Counted from the first letter of the stretch, positions 24,845 through 32,708 are shown. The stretch is 34,119 nucleotides of DNA from Gemmatimonadales bacterium (GCA_024278175.1 JAJRTS010000013.1:1-34119), one strand, 5' to 3'. Program-made: numbers and translations. Notes: generated by a model from the letters alone, not told the origin.

Positions 24845-24870
24845 GAAAAATGCCTTTCGCGGCATTTTTC
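24845..24870. other. Hairpin in the divergent intergenic region
   Basis: GAAAAATGCC and GGCATTTTTC pair perfectly over 10 bp around TTTCGC. It lies between the nitrilase-fold gene (minus) and the HD-GYP gene (plus), upstream of both, so termination of a neighbouring gene is not an obvious role. Nothing else but the HD-GYP promoter was seen in 24800-25098. Confidence 0.5.
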
Positions 24871-25048
24871 GCTGGCGGTTGTTTTTAACTTGCTGCTAAA
24901 GCAATGCTACCGCCAAAATATAGCTCCTTTTGGAGGCTAAGGTCAAGCGAACGGGAATTGCCAAGATCATTGCGGATGATTCCTCTGGAATTCAGCAAGA
25001 CGGCCTGTGCTCCCTGGCGGTATCTCACAGGGCTGAAAATGTTTTCCT

Positions 25049-25077
25049 TTGAAAATACGGATTGCTCTCATTATAAT
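25049..25077 (+). promoter_or_regulatory. Strong sigma70-type promoter for the HD-GYP gene
   Basis: TTGAAA (25049-25054), a 17-base spacer and a perfect TATAAT (25072-25077). Transcription would begin near 25084, leaving a leader of about 15 bases to the first ATG at 25099 or about 40 to the ATG at 25123/25126. Confidence 0.7.
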
Positions 25078-25098
25078 GTATTCACATAACCGGAGTGG

Positions 25099-26388
25099 AT
25101 GACTCAGTGTTATCGGGGGGCAATGATGGCTGCGGAATATTTTCCTGTACCGTTGAAAAAAATCGTGGTGGACTCGGTTCCCAATTTCGACCTGTTCATC
25201 CGTCAGAAGGACCGCTACGTCCTTTACCGCAAAGCTAAAATCAGGTTCGAGCACCAGGCGCTCAATAACCTGATGGACAACCGGATCGACTCACTTTACG
25301 TCTCCAAGCGGGACCTGGAACTCTACGAGCGCTACCGCGAAGAGGTTCGTCAGGGGCAGGAAGAAATCTACGGCAAGCAGGGTTTCGACGGCCGTTTTGT
25401 CGACCCGGTGGAGGTGGAGCGGTACCACGATATCCTGGATAATTACCATGTGGTGGACCACGCGATGTTCAAGCCGGGCGTGGAAGTGGACTTCAAGGTT
25501 TTCTACCATGAGGAAACTGACGTGCTGCCGGCCGAGGATTTCGAGAGCAAACTCCGTGGGCCCTGGGAGCTTACCGTCCCGTTTGCCCCCACCAGGGAAA
25601 TCATGATCCGCAACGAAGACAAGACCGCTTACCGCGATTTTGTAAAAGGCGTGCTGGACGAGGCCATGGGCGGCCCGCCCAAGCAACAGGCGGCCGCGTT
25701 GCGCGAGATGAGCAAGATCGTGATCAAGGACGTGCTGGCAGACCCCCGTAGCGGCGAGGGAATCAAGCAGACGGACGAAGCAGTGGGTTCACTGGTGGAA
25801 TTTATCCTCGACAACGAGACCTCGTTCTACTCGCTGATGAAAATCCAGGGCCACGATTATTATACCTACGTTCACTCGATGAACGTCTGCACGTTCAGTG
25901 TGGCGCTGGGCACTGCGATGGGATTGCCAAAGAAACCGGACCTGGAGTGGCTTGGGCTGGGCGCGATGTTGCACGATGTGGGCAAGAGCATGGTCGATTC
26001 CAGGCTGATCAACAAGCCGGGCCGGCTGACCGAGGAAGAGTTCAAGATGATGAAGGATCACGTTCAAATGGGCTACAACACGTTGAAGGAGCATCATAAT
26101 CTGCCGGAAAAAGTACTGGAGCCGGTGGCCCAGCACCACGAGAAACTGACAGGTATCGGTTATCCGCACGGGCTTAAGGACAGTGATATCGGGCTGTTTG
26201 GCCGGATCAGCTCGATTGTGGACATCTACGACGCGCTTACCACCGAGCGCAGTTACAAGAAAGCCTTTTCCCCGTTCGAGGCGCTGAGCTTCCTGTCAAA
26301 AACTCGTGACGACTATGACAAGGATATTTTAAACCAGTTTATCGTGATGTTGGGCAAACAGATGGAAAAAGAAACCGCGGCAAAATAG
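25099..26388 (+). CDS. HD-GYP domain protein (putative cyclic-di-GMP phosphodiesterase)
   Basis: A 429-residue cytoplasmic protein. Residues about 16-85 form an N-terminal domain common in HD-GYP proteins (VPLKKIVVDSVPNFDLFI, YRKAKIRF, LYVSKRDLELY). Residues about 100-190 are acidic and unassigned. The HD-GYP domain follows: H259, the HD pair in MLHDVGKS (292-293), KDHVQMG with H321, QHHEKLTGIGYP (H346, H347, GYP 354-356), and ISSIVDIYDALTTERSYK. The ligand residues are intact, so hydrolysis of cyclic-di-GMP is likely. There is no receiver domain or membrane segment. The start is uncertain: ATG at 25099 has GGAG three bases upstream; ATG at 25123 or 25126 follows GGGGGG. Confidence 0.9.
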   Translation: MTQCYRGAMMAAEYFPVPLKKIVVDSVPNFDLFIRQKDRYVLYRKAKIRFEHQALNNLMDNRIDSLYVSKRDLELYERYREEVRQGQEEIYGKQGFDGRFVDPVEVERYHDILDNYHVVDHAMFKPGVEVDFKVFYHEETDVLPAEDFESKLRGPWELTVPFAPTREIMIRNEDKTAYRDFVKGVLDEAMGGPPKQQAAALREMSKIVIKDVLADPRSGEGIKQTDEAVGSLVEFILDNETSFYSLMKIQGHDYYTYVHSMNVCTFSVALGTAMGLPKKPDLEWLGLGAMLHDVGKSMVDSRLINKPGRLTEEEFKMMKDHVQMGYNTLKEHHNLPEKVLEPVAQHHEKLTGIGYPHGLKDSDIGLFGRISSIVDIYDALTTERSYKKAFSPFEALSFLSKTRDDYDKDILNQFIVMLGKQMEKETAAK

Positions 26389-26453
26389 AGATTTTTCGAT
26401 ATTGTCCGGCTGCTATGGATGACGGCGGGCGGTGCGTCATTATCGTAACTGAC

Positions 26454-26486
26454 AAAAGGGGCGGCCCGGATGGGGCCGCCCCTTTT
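26454..26486. terminator. Bidirectional terminator between convergent genes
   Basis: AAAAGGGGCGGCCC and GGGCCGCCCCTTTT form a perfect 14-bp stem around GGATG. A-run and T-run on either side serve both the HD-GYP gene (plus) and the rhodanese gene (minus). Confidence 0.85.
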
Positions 26487-26530
26487 GCAATATGCATCGA
26501 AGATTTGGGAAACGTGGGGCTGGCGGCGGT

Positions 26531-27454
26531 TCACCCGCCGGTTTCGATCGGATTGTTTTCCACGCCCTGCCACTGGCTGAACGAGCCGTCGTAGAGCCGC
26601 ACGTCGTATCCCAGGTACTTGAGCGTAAAGTAGTTCAACGAGGCGGTCCTGCCCGTGCGGCAGTAAGTGACCACCGGCCTGTCCTTGCCGGCTCCGACCT
26701 GCCCGTAAAGTTCCCGCAGCTTGGCGGCGCTCAGCAGCAGCGGTTTCTCCGGGCTGACAATCGGCGCCAGGGCCGACAGATTGCGTGCGCCGGGGATATG
26801 CCCCGCGCCAAACCGGTCCGGGGGACGGCAATCCAGCAGGGTCGGCTCCGGCCCGTTGCCGCCGACCACCGCCAGCAACTCGCTCATCCTGATCAGTACC
26901 TGCTCGTTGACCACGGGTTCGAAAGTCGAGCGTACCGCCGGGGGCGTCTGTGTACTGAGCGGACGGCCCTCAGCTTTCCAGAGCGCGAGCTGGCCATCCA
27001 GCAGCGACGAGTTATCGCCCAGGCCCAGATAGTCGAGCGTGAAATACGCCCGCGCCGCCACGATTCCGTTCCCCTCGTCATAAATCACAACCCGTTTGCC
27101 GCGCTCGATACCGAAGCCGCGCACCAGTTCGGTCAAATCTTCCAGCGTGGGCAGTTCGTTGGACACGCCCTCAACTGTCCTGACCAGCCGCTTCCAGCCC
27201 AGGTAATGCGCGCCGGGGATGTGACCGGCCTCGTAGCCCTTCGGGTTGGCTGCCACGTGGAGCACGATCACGTTTTCATCCTCGAGCCTGCCGGCCAGCC
27301 AGTCGGCCGAGACCAGCATCGACTCCCGCACCGAGGCCGTGGGAGTTTCCGCCGCCGGGGCGGCCTGCTCCTGCGGCGGAGCCTGCCGGGGCGTGCCGCA
27401 GGAGCAGGCCGCGGTGATGAGTAGCAACAGCAGGGTTCTTCTGGTTTTCAGCAT
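26531..27454 (-). CDS. Two-domain rhodanese-like lipoprotein (sulfurtransferase)
   Basis: A 307-residue exported protein. The signal (RRTLLLLLITAAC, lipidation Cys probably C17) is followed by a Pro/Ala/Gln linker. The first rhodanese domain (about 45-165) has GYEAGHIPGAHYLGW, but its active loop reads YDEGNG, with Asp where a catalytic Cys would stand, so it is probably inactive. The second (about 185-300) has FGAGHIPGARN and the intact loop YCRTGRTAS with C265. This is the normal pattern of thiosulfate/mercaptopyruvate sulfurtransferases. ATG at 27454 has GGAG six bases upstream and is preferred over a TTG four codons earlier. A perfect 17-bp inverted repeat lies in the coding sequence at 27360-27412. 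Confidence 0.88.
   Translation of the reverse strand: MLKTRRTLLLLLITAACSCGTPRQAPPQEQAAPAAETPTASVRESMLVSADWLAGRLEDENVIVLHVAANPKGYEAGHIPGAHYLGWKRLVRTVEGVSNELPTLEDLTELVRGFGIERGKRVVIYDEGNGIVAARAYFTLDYLGLGDNSSLLDGQLALWKAEGRPLSTQTPPAVRSTFEPVVNEQVLIRMSELLAVVGGNGPEPTLLDCRPPDRFGAGHIPGARNLSALAPIVSPEKPLLLSAAKLRELYGQVGAGKDRPVVTYCRTGRTASLNYFTLKYLGYDVRLYDGSFSQWQGVENNPIETGG
27360..27412. repeat. 17-bp perfect inverted repeat within the rhodanese gene
   Basis: GCGGCCTGCTCCTGCGG (27360-27376) and its exact reverse complement (27396-27412), separated by 19 bases. It lies in codons about 15-32, encoding the lipobox region and the Pro/Gln/Ala linker, and would form a very stable hairpin in the mRNA. Confidence 0.85.
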
Positions 27455-27548
27455 CCGAGTCTCCAACTATGTAGTCCGGTGGTTAATTAAAATGCAACCA
27501 CGCGCTGACGGGCGTGGTTCTGCATTCAGGGTTGGTGGTGTTGCCGCT

Positions 27549-27573
27549 GTTAGGGGCGGCACGTTGTGCCGGC
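27549..27573 (+). repeat. TAGGGGCG palindromic repeat, copy E
   Basis: GTTAGGGGCGGCAC-GTT-GTGCCGGC: the same constant start as copies A-D, with a third type of inner arm (GGCAC/GTGCC). It touches the terminator at 27575. Confidence 0.6.
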
Positions 27574-27574
27574 A

Positions 27575-27608
27575 GCAAAAAGGCCGTCCGGTTGGACGGC
27601 CTTTTTGC
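27575..27608. terminator. Bidirectional-type terminator after the FKBP gene
   Basis: GCAAAAAGGCCGTCC and GGACGGCCTTTTTGC form a perfect 15-bp stem around GGTT. On the minus strand it lies 20 bases beyond the FKBP stop, the natural place for that gene's terminator. Confidence 0.85.
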
Positions 27609-27628
27609 GTTTAGCGTACGCGCAATTT

Positions 27629-28162
27629 TCAGTTGATGCCCACGACCTTGATTTCGAACGTGAGGTTCTCGCCTGCCAGGGGATGGTTGTTATCCAGTGT
27701 CAGGGCCACGCTGTCTTCGGTTACTTCGGTGACCGTTCCGGGGAAAGGCTGTCCCTGATTGTTCTGGAGTTGGATAGTCGAACCGGCCTCCAGGGTCATG
27801 TCCTCGGGAAAGAACGAGCGCGGCACCGTCTGGTGTATAGGTTCGTTACGAGGTCCATAGGCCAGCGTGTCGGGAATGGTGAAAGTTTTGCTCTCGTTGA
27901 GCGCCATGCCCAGCACGGCCTTGTCGAATCCGGGGATCACTTGTCCGGCGCCCGCCACGAACTTGAATGAGTTCCCCGTCGTGGTGGAATCGAACACCGA
28001 GCCGTCATCGAGCGTGCCCTTGTACGTCAGGCTGACTGTGTCTCCGGCGGCGATAACTTTTCCGCCTTCGCCTTCTGACCCGCCGCATCCGGAAATGACG
28101 GCCAGGGTAAAGATAACGATCACAGTGGCGGCCAGGCTGAACAACTTGGTTTCGAACCTCAT
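27629..28162 (-). CDS. FKBP-type (SlyD-like) peptidyl-prolyl isomerase lipoprotein
   Basis: A 177-residue protein with a clear lipoprotein signal: LAVISGCGG with the lipid Cys at residue 26. The FKBP domain has VSLTYKGTLDDGSVFDSTTTG, FVAGAGQVIPGFDKAVLGM and NESKTFTIPDTLAYG, then an inserted flap (HQTVPRSFFPEDMTLEAGSTI, VTEVTEDSVALTLDNNHPLAG) and LTFEIKVVGI, which is the SlyD type. The protein would be membrane-anchored and help folding outside the cytoplasm; SlyD itself is cytoplasmic, so export is a notable difference. The His/Cys-rich metal tail of E. coli SlyD is absent. ATG at 28162 has GGAG eight bases upstream. Confidence 0.92.
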   Translation of the reverse strand: MRFETKLFSLAATVIVIFTLAVISGCGGSEGEGGKVIAAGDTVSLTYKGTLDDGSVFDSTTTGNSFKFVAGAGQVIPGFDKAVLGMALNESKTFTIPDTLAYGPRNEPIHQTVPRSFFPEDMTLEAGSTIQLQNNQGQPFPGTVTEVTEDSVALTLDNNHPLAGENLTFEIKVVGIN

Positions 28163-28364
28163 CAACTACTCTCCGTTCCGGGCTGATGGCGCCCCTGTTT
28201 AGTGTGCCTGCTCCGGATAATCCGACGGCGGCTGGATGGTGAAACAGCCAATATTATCAAAACTGCGGATAAAGATAAAACGGTCGGCTTCAGTTTGCCA
28301 GTAGTTAGCCAAAAACTGATTTTCGGGATTTTTTTGAGTTCCAATCGCCCCACGAGACAGGGTA

Positions 28365-28394
28365 TTGCCCCGGTGGGGCGCAATCTGTTATAAT
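28365..28394 (+). promoter_or_regulatory. Promoter for the ABM-domain gene
   Basis: TTGCCC (28365-28370), 18 bases, then TATAAT (28389-28394), preceded by TG one base earlier as an extended -10. The spacer holds the small hairpin TTGCCCC/GGGGCGCAA. The leader to the ATG at 28445 is about 45 bases. Confidence 0.5.
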
Positions 28395-28444
28395 TGCCGG
28401 TCGCAAAAAAAGCGCTGTTTTCAACCATAGACGAGGAGAGAACG

Positions 28445-28744
28445 ATGGCGGCGGAAAAAGTGACAGTGCTGGCGCTGATAGTGGCCAAACCGGGCCTTGA
28501 GGAGCGGGTGAGCGATGAACTCGAAGCGTTGCTGGCGCCGACCAGGCAGGAAGAAGGCTGCATAAACTACAACTTTCATCGCAGCGGCGAGGACCCCGCC
28601 CGGTTTATGTTCTACGAGAACTGGCGCAGCCAGCAGGACCTTGACGCGCACCTGGCCAGGCCTCACCTGGTACGTTTTCTGGGTCTGGCCGGGGAACTGT
28701 TGGCCGAGCCCGTGCAAATATCGCTCTGGCAGGAGGTTGGCTGA
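28445..28744 (+). CDS. ABM-domain protein (putative quinol/antibiotic biosynthesis monooxygenase)
   Basis: A 99-residue ferredoxin-fold protein of the antibiotic-biosynthesis-monooxygenase family. It shows VTVLALIVAKPGLEERVSDELEALL, then TRQEEGCINYNFHRSGEDPARFMFYENWRSQQDLDAHLARPHL, with the conserved E-x-G-C-x-x-Y, ENW and the H of the LARPH segment. Relatives include YgiN-type quinol monooxygenases; others have no proven reaction. GAGGAG lies eight bases before ATG. It is divergent from the FKBP gene and stands alone. Confidence 0.88.
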   Translation: MAAEKVTVLALIVAKPGLEERVSDELEALLAPTRQEEGCINYNFHRSGEDPARFMFYENWRSQQDLDAHLARPHLVRFLGLAGELLAEPVQISLWQEVG

Positions 28745-29163
28745 CAAAGGGACAAAGTCCCCCCGCCGTGAGCAGTATCCGCGATACCGGCGGCAGGATT
28801 GGCTTCTGCCGGCTGATGAAAAAAATGGGGAATAAAAAATGACCCAGCGTAGCTGGAAGTCGAAGACCTTGTCACGGGTGAGGAAGCGGTCGTGCTTTCG
28901 AAGTCCCCGATGAAATGCCAGGGCGTGACGTCCACACGGCCAGCGCTTTCCCTGATTCGATTTTGTCTTCGTCCAGTGCGTTGGGTCATAAGAGAACCGC
29001 AAACGATTTTCCGCCTGCCTTCCCGGCGGGCGTTCGTTTATGTGTATTTGCAATCAGCGTGCCAGGATTACCCGGGATGCGGCTGTTCAATGGGTACGCT
29101 GGTAAGATCAATGTTATTGGTGAGTTACCTCGGTATCTTTTTGTTTGCACAGGGTGGAGCGAT
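28745..29163. other. Intergenic stretch without a supported gene
   Basis: About 420 bp between the ABM gene and the nitroreductase terminator. Short frames occur on both strands, the longest being 96-126 codons on plus and part of a 210-codon frame on minus, but none has a family motif, a good ribosome site and codon use like the neighbours. A weak hairpin (CGGCAG/CTGCCG) near 28790-28810 may end the ABM transcript. A decayed gene is possible. Confidence 0.4.
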
Positions 29164-29207
29164 AAAAAAACCCGGCAAATAGTGCTTGAAACAGCACCAC
29201 TGCCGGG
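29164..29207 (-). terminator. Intrinsic terminator of the nitroreductase gene
   Basis: CCCGGCA/TGCCGGG (29171-29177 and 29201-29207) with the inner GTGC/GCAC pair. On the minus strand the stem is followed by a run of T (the A-run at 29164-29170 on plus). It lies about 30 bases past the nitroreductase stop. Confidence 0.75.
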
Positions 29208-29237
29208 TCGCTTTGCGCGGTTTCGCCCAGCGTCGCT

Positions 29238-29840
29238 TCAGAACCGGTCGATTTTGACGGCTTCCTCACGCGGGATAAAGCCTCCGCGCGGATAAGCCTC
29301 CTTGGTACCCTTGCCCACCACCACGAACATGGCCACCAGATGGTCCTGGGGCAGTCCGATAATCTCTCCCACCTTATCGTAATCAAACCCGTCCATGGGG
29401 CAGGTGTCATAGCCCAGCGACCGGGCCGCCAGCATCAGGGTCTGGGCCGCGATCGCGCACGAGCGCAAAGCCTCGTCGCGCTGTACCCACTCCCGGCCGC
29501 CGTAGTACTGGCCGATCATCTGTACCAGTTGTCCACGCATCGGCTCCGGAGCGGTTTCCCAGTAGCGCGCCGGATTTTTTTCCCATGCCTTGATGTCAGC
29601 GCAGAAGACGAACAACGCGCTGGCGTCAGTCACCTGTGCCTGGTCCCAGGCGGCCTCGCGCAGCTTTTGGCGCTGAGCGGGGTCTTTTACCAGCACGATT
29701 CTCGTATTCTGGATATTGAACGCGGTCGGGGAGAGCCGCAGAGCATCCAGCAGCTTGTTTGTCTCCTCGTCGCTCATTGCGTAATCTGGGTCGTAATGCT
29801 TCACCGCCCGCCGTTTTTCGATAGCCTCGAAAACCTCCAC
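29238..29840 (-). CDS. Nitroreductase-family flavoprotein
   Basis: A 200-residue FMN-binding protein of the nitroreductase superfamily, which uses NAD(P)H to reduce nitro compounds, quinones or enones. The N-terminal EAIEKRRAVKHYDPD, LRLSPTAFNIQNTRIVLVKD (FMN-binding S and N), CAIAAQTLMLAARSLGYDTCPMDGFD, and LPQDHLVAMFVVVGKG, then PRGGFIPREEAVKIDRF, match the family throughout. The start is GTG at 29840 with AAGGAG six bases upstream; an ATG five bases before it is out of frame. It is a single-gene unit with its own terminator. Confidence 0.93.
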   Translation of the reverse strand: MEVFEAIEKRRAVKHYDPDYAMSDEETNKLLDALRLSPTAFNIQNTRIVLVKDPAQRQKLREAAWDQAQVTDASALFVFCADIKAWEKNPARYWETAPEPMRGQLVQMIGQYYGGREWVQRDEALRSCAIAAQTLMLAARSLGYDTCPMDGFDYDKVGEIIGLPQDHLVAMFVVVGKGTKEAYPRGGFIPREEAVKIDRF

Positions 29841-30195
29841 ACCATTCTCCTTGTGAATATGGATAACCAGCGCGTGAGCGCATAACCATGTATGGTACTA
29901 GAGGGCGTTGAAATAAAGACATTCAACGCCCTGGGATGAAATATTTCGCTCGGTTGGTTGTCAAGGGCAAGACAAGCCGTTCCTTTTAACCATTCTGCTA
30001 TTTGTGTTATTCAAAGTAAGTTACAATGTTCGGCGCCTGCTTTCGGCCGGGATAACGGGGAACGGCCCTTGACAACCCGATGCCCATACTTTCGCTATTT
30101 TTCAACATGCTTCCAGACTACAACGGCAATCCCTTTGGCCTCCGGCGCAAATGTTTTGCTGTTACAAACTGACTGAGATACCCGCATCTTGTGGT
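29841..30195. other. Intergenic region holding a hairpin and a repeat
   Basis: No gene is supported. The region has an 11-bp perfect hairpin, AGGGCGTTGAA/TTCAACGCCCT (29902-29912 and 29922-29932), without a T-run, and repeat R1 copy 2. The nitroreductase promoter should lie here on the minus strand, but I cannot place it. Confidence 0.5.
30061..30113. repeat. Dispersed repeat R1, copy 2
   Basis: The counterpart of 81-132, in the same orientation, about 40 of 53 bases alike by eye, with a one-base length difference. It lies about 80 bp past the 3' end of the CBM9-like gene, just as copy 1 lies past the NagA-like gene. Confidence 0.6.
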
Positions 30196-30969
30196 TCAGG
30201 GCACCAGTTCCGTACTGAAAATCAACTGGCCGAACCGCCCCGGATCGTGGAACGTGCTTGCGCTCACCGGGCTCCACGCCTGTCCCTCGCCCGTTGAGCC
30301 AGCGCCGTCGGGCATGTCGATCCGGTAAAAATTGATCAGCCACTTGTCCCCGTCGCGGGGGGGGGTGTGGGGGGCGGACACGATGTCGGCCAGTGGTACG
30401 GCCATCTCGGCGCTCCAGCCCTGATCGGTATCCGTGGAATCGTTGAGTGTGCCACGGGGCCAGGCGGCCCAGCGGATGTCCTTGCTGTTCCAGGCCAGGA
30501 TGCCGGTGAGTTTTACATGGCCTTCATCGTTCAGGCCGCGGTTGAGGATGAACCCGTCCCACAGCGTGCCCAGCGGATTGACCTCCAGTTCCACGTAGCC
30601 GAACCTGTCACTGTCGGCATCGATAAACACCTCCACCACTTCCTCGTTGTAGAGCGGAAGGTCGCGCGCGGTCATGGTGGACCAGATGTGGCTGTCCACG
30701 CAATCCCAACTGAAATAGAGGTAGTAATCGTCCCAGAGCACCCGCACAACCGTAGCCTGCCGCGGCTCGCCCCCGTTCTTGAGCGAGAGCTCGACAGCCT
30801 GGGCCCGCTCCCACACCCGCTCGTCCAGCTTGCCGTCCACGTGGATCGCCTCGGTGGTTTTACGGGCCGTGTAGCGCTGGCCGTCGGAGCCCGCCACGGC
30901 GGTTGTGGAAACCAGCAGGCAGAGAGTAACCAGGGCCATGACGGTACAGGCTGTTATGGACTTGCTCAT
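30196..30969 (-). CDS. Secreted CBM9/DOMON-like carbohydrate-binding protein
   Basis: A 256-residue protein with a signal peptide (CTVMALVTLCLLVSTTAVAG). The mature part is one family-9 carbohydrate-binding-like domain: IHVDGKLDERVWERAQAVEL, VRVLWDDYYLYFSWDCVDSHI, EEVVEVFIDADSDRFGYVELEVNPLG, GWSAEMAVPLADI and DKWLINFYRID. No catalytic domain is attached. GGAGG precedes the ATG at 30969; the frame runs upstream without similarity. A run of nine G on the plus strand at 30357-30365 lies in the gene, and the frame is intact across it. A stand-alone binding protein, or one interacting with cell-surface glycans, is the likely role. Confidence 0.83.
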   Translation of the reverse strand: MSKSITACTVMALVTLCLLVSTTAVAGSDGQRYTARKTTEAIHVDGKLDERVWERAQAVELSLKNGGEPRQATVVRVLWDDYYLYFSWDCVDSHIWSTMTARDLPLYNEEVVEVFIDADSDRFGYVELEVNPLGTLWDGFILNRGLNDEGHVKLTGILAWNSKDIRWAAWPRGTLNDSTDTDQGWSAEMAVPLADIVSAPHTPPRDGDKWLINFYRIDMPDGAGSTGEGQAWSPVSASTFHDPGRFGQLIFSTELVP

Positions 30970-31197
30970 CGGATTTCCTCCATCAGGGATGGCGTTTGTG
31001 TGCGGCGTATGGTTTGAGAGTCCAAGGGGCCGCCAAAAAACATTCAACGGCCCTGATTTTTACTTTTTGGCCGTCAGGGGCAGGTGAATCACCTTTTGGG
31101 CTGACCCTTGAAAATTGAATTTCCAACGGCGGCTGTTTCTTTTACGCGCTTCTAATTTGCATCCCGAGCCGGAAAAACTCAAGGGAGAGGGAGAATC

Positions 31198-32472
31198 TCA
31201 GTGGCCGTCGCCACGCAGCCAGTGGGCCACGCCGTTGGCCAGGGCCTGGTGGCCGGCGGCGTCCGGGTGACCGTTTTCGGTAACCATGTAGGGTTGCACC
31301 CCGTCTTTGAACGCTCCGCGAAGCCAGGGCAGGCCATCGAGCCAGGCAACTCCCGCGCTGTCCAGCCTGGTTTTGACTGTATTCCAGATTTCCCGTTCAT
31401 CGTCGAGCAGCCGATAATACACCTCGCGTGCCTCGTCGTTTTCCGTATTAGATGTATCGGCCAGATGGGCATAGACCAGTTCCTTGGTGGGAATCAGCAG
31501 CACCAGAAAATCGGTGTTCTGCTCGCGTAGCAGGGCCGCCATCCTCTCGATCGCTGCGATTGCAAGCTGAACGCCCTCGCGCACCCGTGGATCGTCCAGG
31601 TCCGTGGCGACACCCCGGTAGCTGGGGGTGAATATGGTGCGGTATTCCCCGGAATCGAAAATCAGATAGTATTCTGGATAAAGCCTGGCGGCGGCGCGGC
31701 TGTCGGCCCATTTTTTTTCGGTGAGCATGTCAACTGATTTCACGGGCGCCTCGGAGCCTTTTTGTCTGCTTGCAGGATTGTCACCGCTGGATAACGAGGC
31801 CAGCAGCCTGCTTTTGCTCAGGCTCAGCAGCTTGTAACTGTAGAGGTGGGCGTAGAGCCAGTTCTTGAGGCGGTAGACTCCGCTCTCGCGCTTTTCGGTG
31901 TTACGGATACTGTGGGCGTGCCCCACGCGGCTGGAAAAACTCTCGACGTTTTCAGCCGAGTCCACCGCGGCGGCAAGCAGGGGATCGCCGGTTTTGAGCG
32001 AGTCGAGTTTCAGCCGGTAGTAGGCGGCGACGAAGCAGTCGAAAAAATCGTTGCCCGCGTAGAGCGCCTCGATCACCAGCCGGGGTTTCAGGCGCAGCCC
32101 CTCCTCGAGCAGAAACATGCTTTCCACCGGTCCCCAGCCGCCGATCGACATATTATATACGCTCAGCCCGGTTTGTTCCTGCAGCTTGCTCGGCCAGTTT
32201 TCCCGCTGTTCAACCCCGGAGCCGTAACTCTGCGAGTCGCCCAGCACCACCACGTCCGCGCGCGAGTATACACTGTCGTTGCGGAATCCGTTCAGATCGT
32301 GGCCACCGGCTCCAGGCCTGAAACGATGGCCGAGCAGCGGGTCGGGCATGCTGATCCCCACCGGCGGCGCCAACGGGTTGGCCGGCAGCACCAGGGCCGA
32401 GAGGCGCAACATCAGTTCCACCGCCACAAAAGAGAACACCAGGGTCGCCGCCAGTAAAACCATCTTCTTCAA
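31198..32472 (-). CDS. Membrane-anchored SGNH-fold protein
   Basis: A 424-residue protein with an N-terminal membrane segment (MVLLAATLVFSFVAVELMLRL), then an SGNH fold: nucleophile Ser in VVVLGDSQSYGSG, block-II Gly in MSIGGWGPVES, Asn in YAGNDFFD, and a C-terminal TENGHPDAAGHQALA with H. The long insert (about 200-320) is variable. It resembles SGNH proteins linked to polysaccharide O-acetylation (AlgX/AlgJ-like), but no acyltransferase partner is beside it, so the role is open. TTG at 32472, seven bases after GGAGAG, is preferred over ATG at 32463; the upstream frame to 32586 is not conserved. Confidence 0.78.
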   Translation of the reverse strand: MKKMVLLAATLVFSFVAVELMLRLSALVLPANPLAPPVGISMPDPLLGHRFRPGAGGHDLNGFRNDSVYSRADVVVLGDSQSYGSGVEQRENWPSKLQEQTGLSVYNMSIGGWGPVESMFLLEEGLRLKPRLVIEALYAGNDFFDCFVAAYYRLKLDSLKTGDPLLAAAVDSAENVESFSSRVGHAHSIRNTEKRESGVYRLKNWLYAHLYSYKLLSLSKSRLLASLSSGDNPASRQKGSEAPVKSVDMLTEKKWADSRAAARLYPEYYLIFDSGEYRTIFTPSYRGVATDLDDPRVREGVQLAIAAIERMAALLREQNTDFLVLLIPTKELVYAHLADTSNTENDEAREVYYRLLDDEREIWNTVKTRLDSAGVAWLDGLPWLRGAFKDGVQPYMVTENGHPDAAGHQALANGVAHWLRGDGH

Positions 32473-32525
32473 CGTGACTCTCCGAGTAAATTGCGCCGAG
32501 CTTTGATTGGGTCTGGTTCCACTAA

Positions 32526-32553
32526 ATATTATCCGGCTGGACGAGCAGGGCAA
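32526..32553 (-). promoter_or_regulatory. Possible promoter for the SGNH protein gene
   Basis: On the minus strand, TTGCCC (32548-32553), 16 bases, then TAATAT (32526-32531). The leader to the TTG start would be about 47 bases. Confidence 0.35.
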
Positions 32554-32580
32554 GTATGACGATAAAGGGCCGTTATCCAC
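32550..32580 (-). repeat. Possible decayed, inverted copy of repeat R1
   Basis: Compared with the reverse complement of 81-132 it keeps AAGTATG, ATAA and AGGGCCGTT-TCC, with the middle shortened. The similarity is weak and may be chance. The rest of 32473-32814 shows only promoters. Confidence 0.3.
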
Positions 32581-32679
32581 TATCAAATGGTCTGAGTCGG
32601 AGTTTTATTATCAAAATGGAGGGAGCGGCTGTTTATTTCCCCCTGTGGATTGTCCTGTACCAAACCCCGCGCGAAGAGC

Positions 32680-32708
32680 TTGAGTTTGGCACGAGGTTAC
32701 TGTAAAAT
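32680..32708 (+). promoter_or_regulatory. Promoter for the DoxX-fusion gene
   Basis: TTGAGT (32680-32685), 17 bases, then TAAAAT (32703-32708). The transcript would begin near 32715 and have a leader of about 100 bases. Confidence 0.55.

Noticed and set aside
28892-29295. Small plus-strand genes between the ABM and nitroreductase genes
   Set aside because: The frames lack ribosome sites and known motifs; one overlaps the nitroreductase terminator and 3' end.
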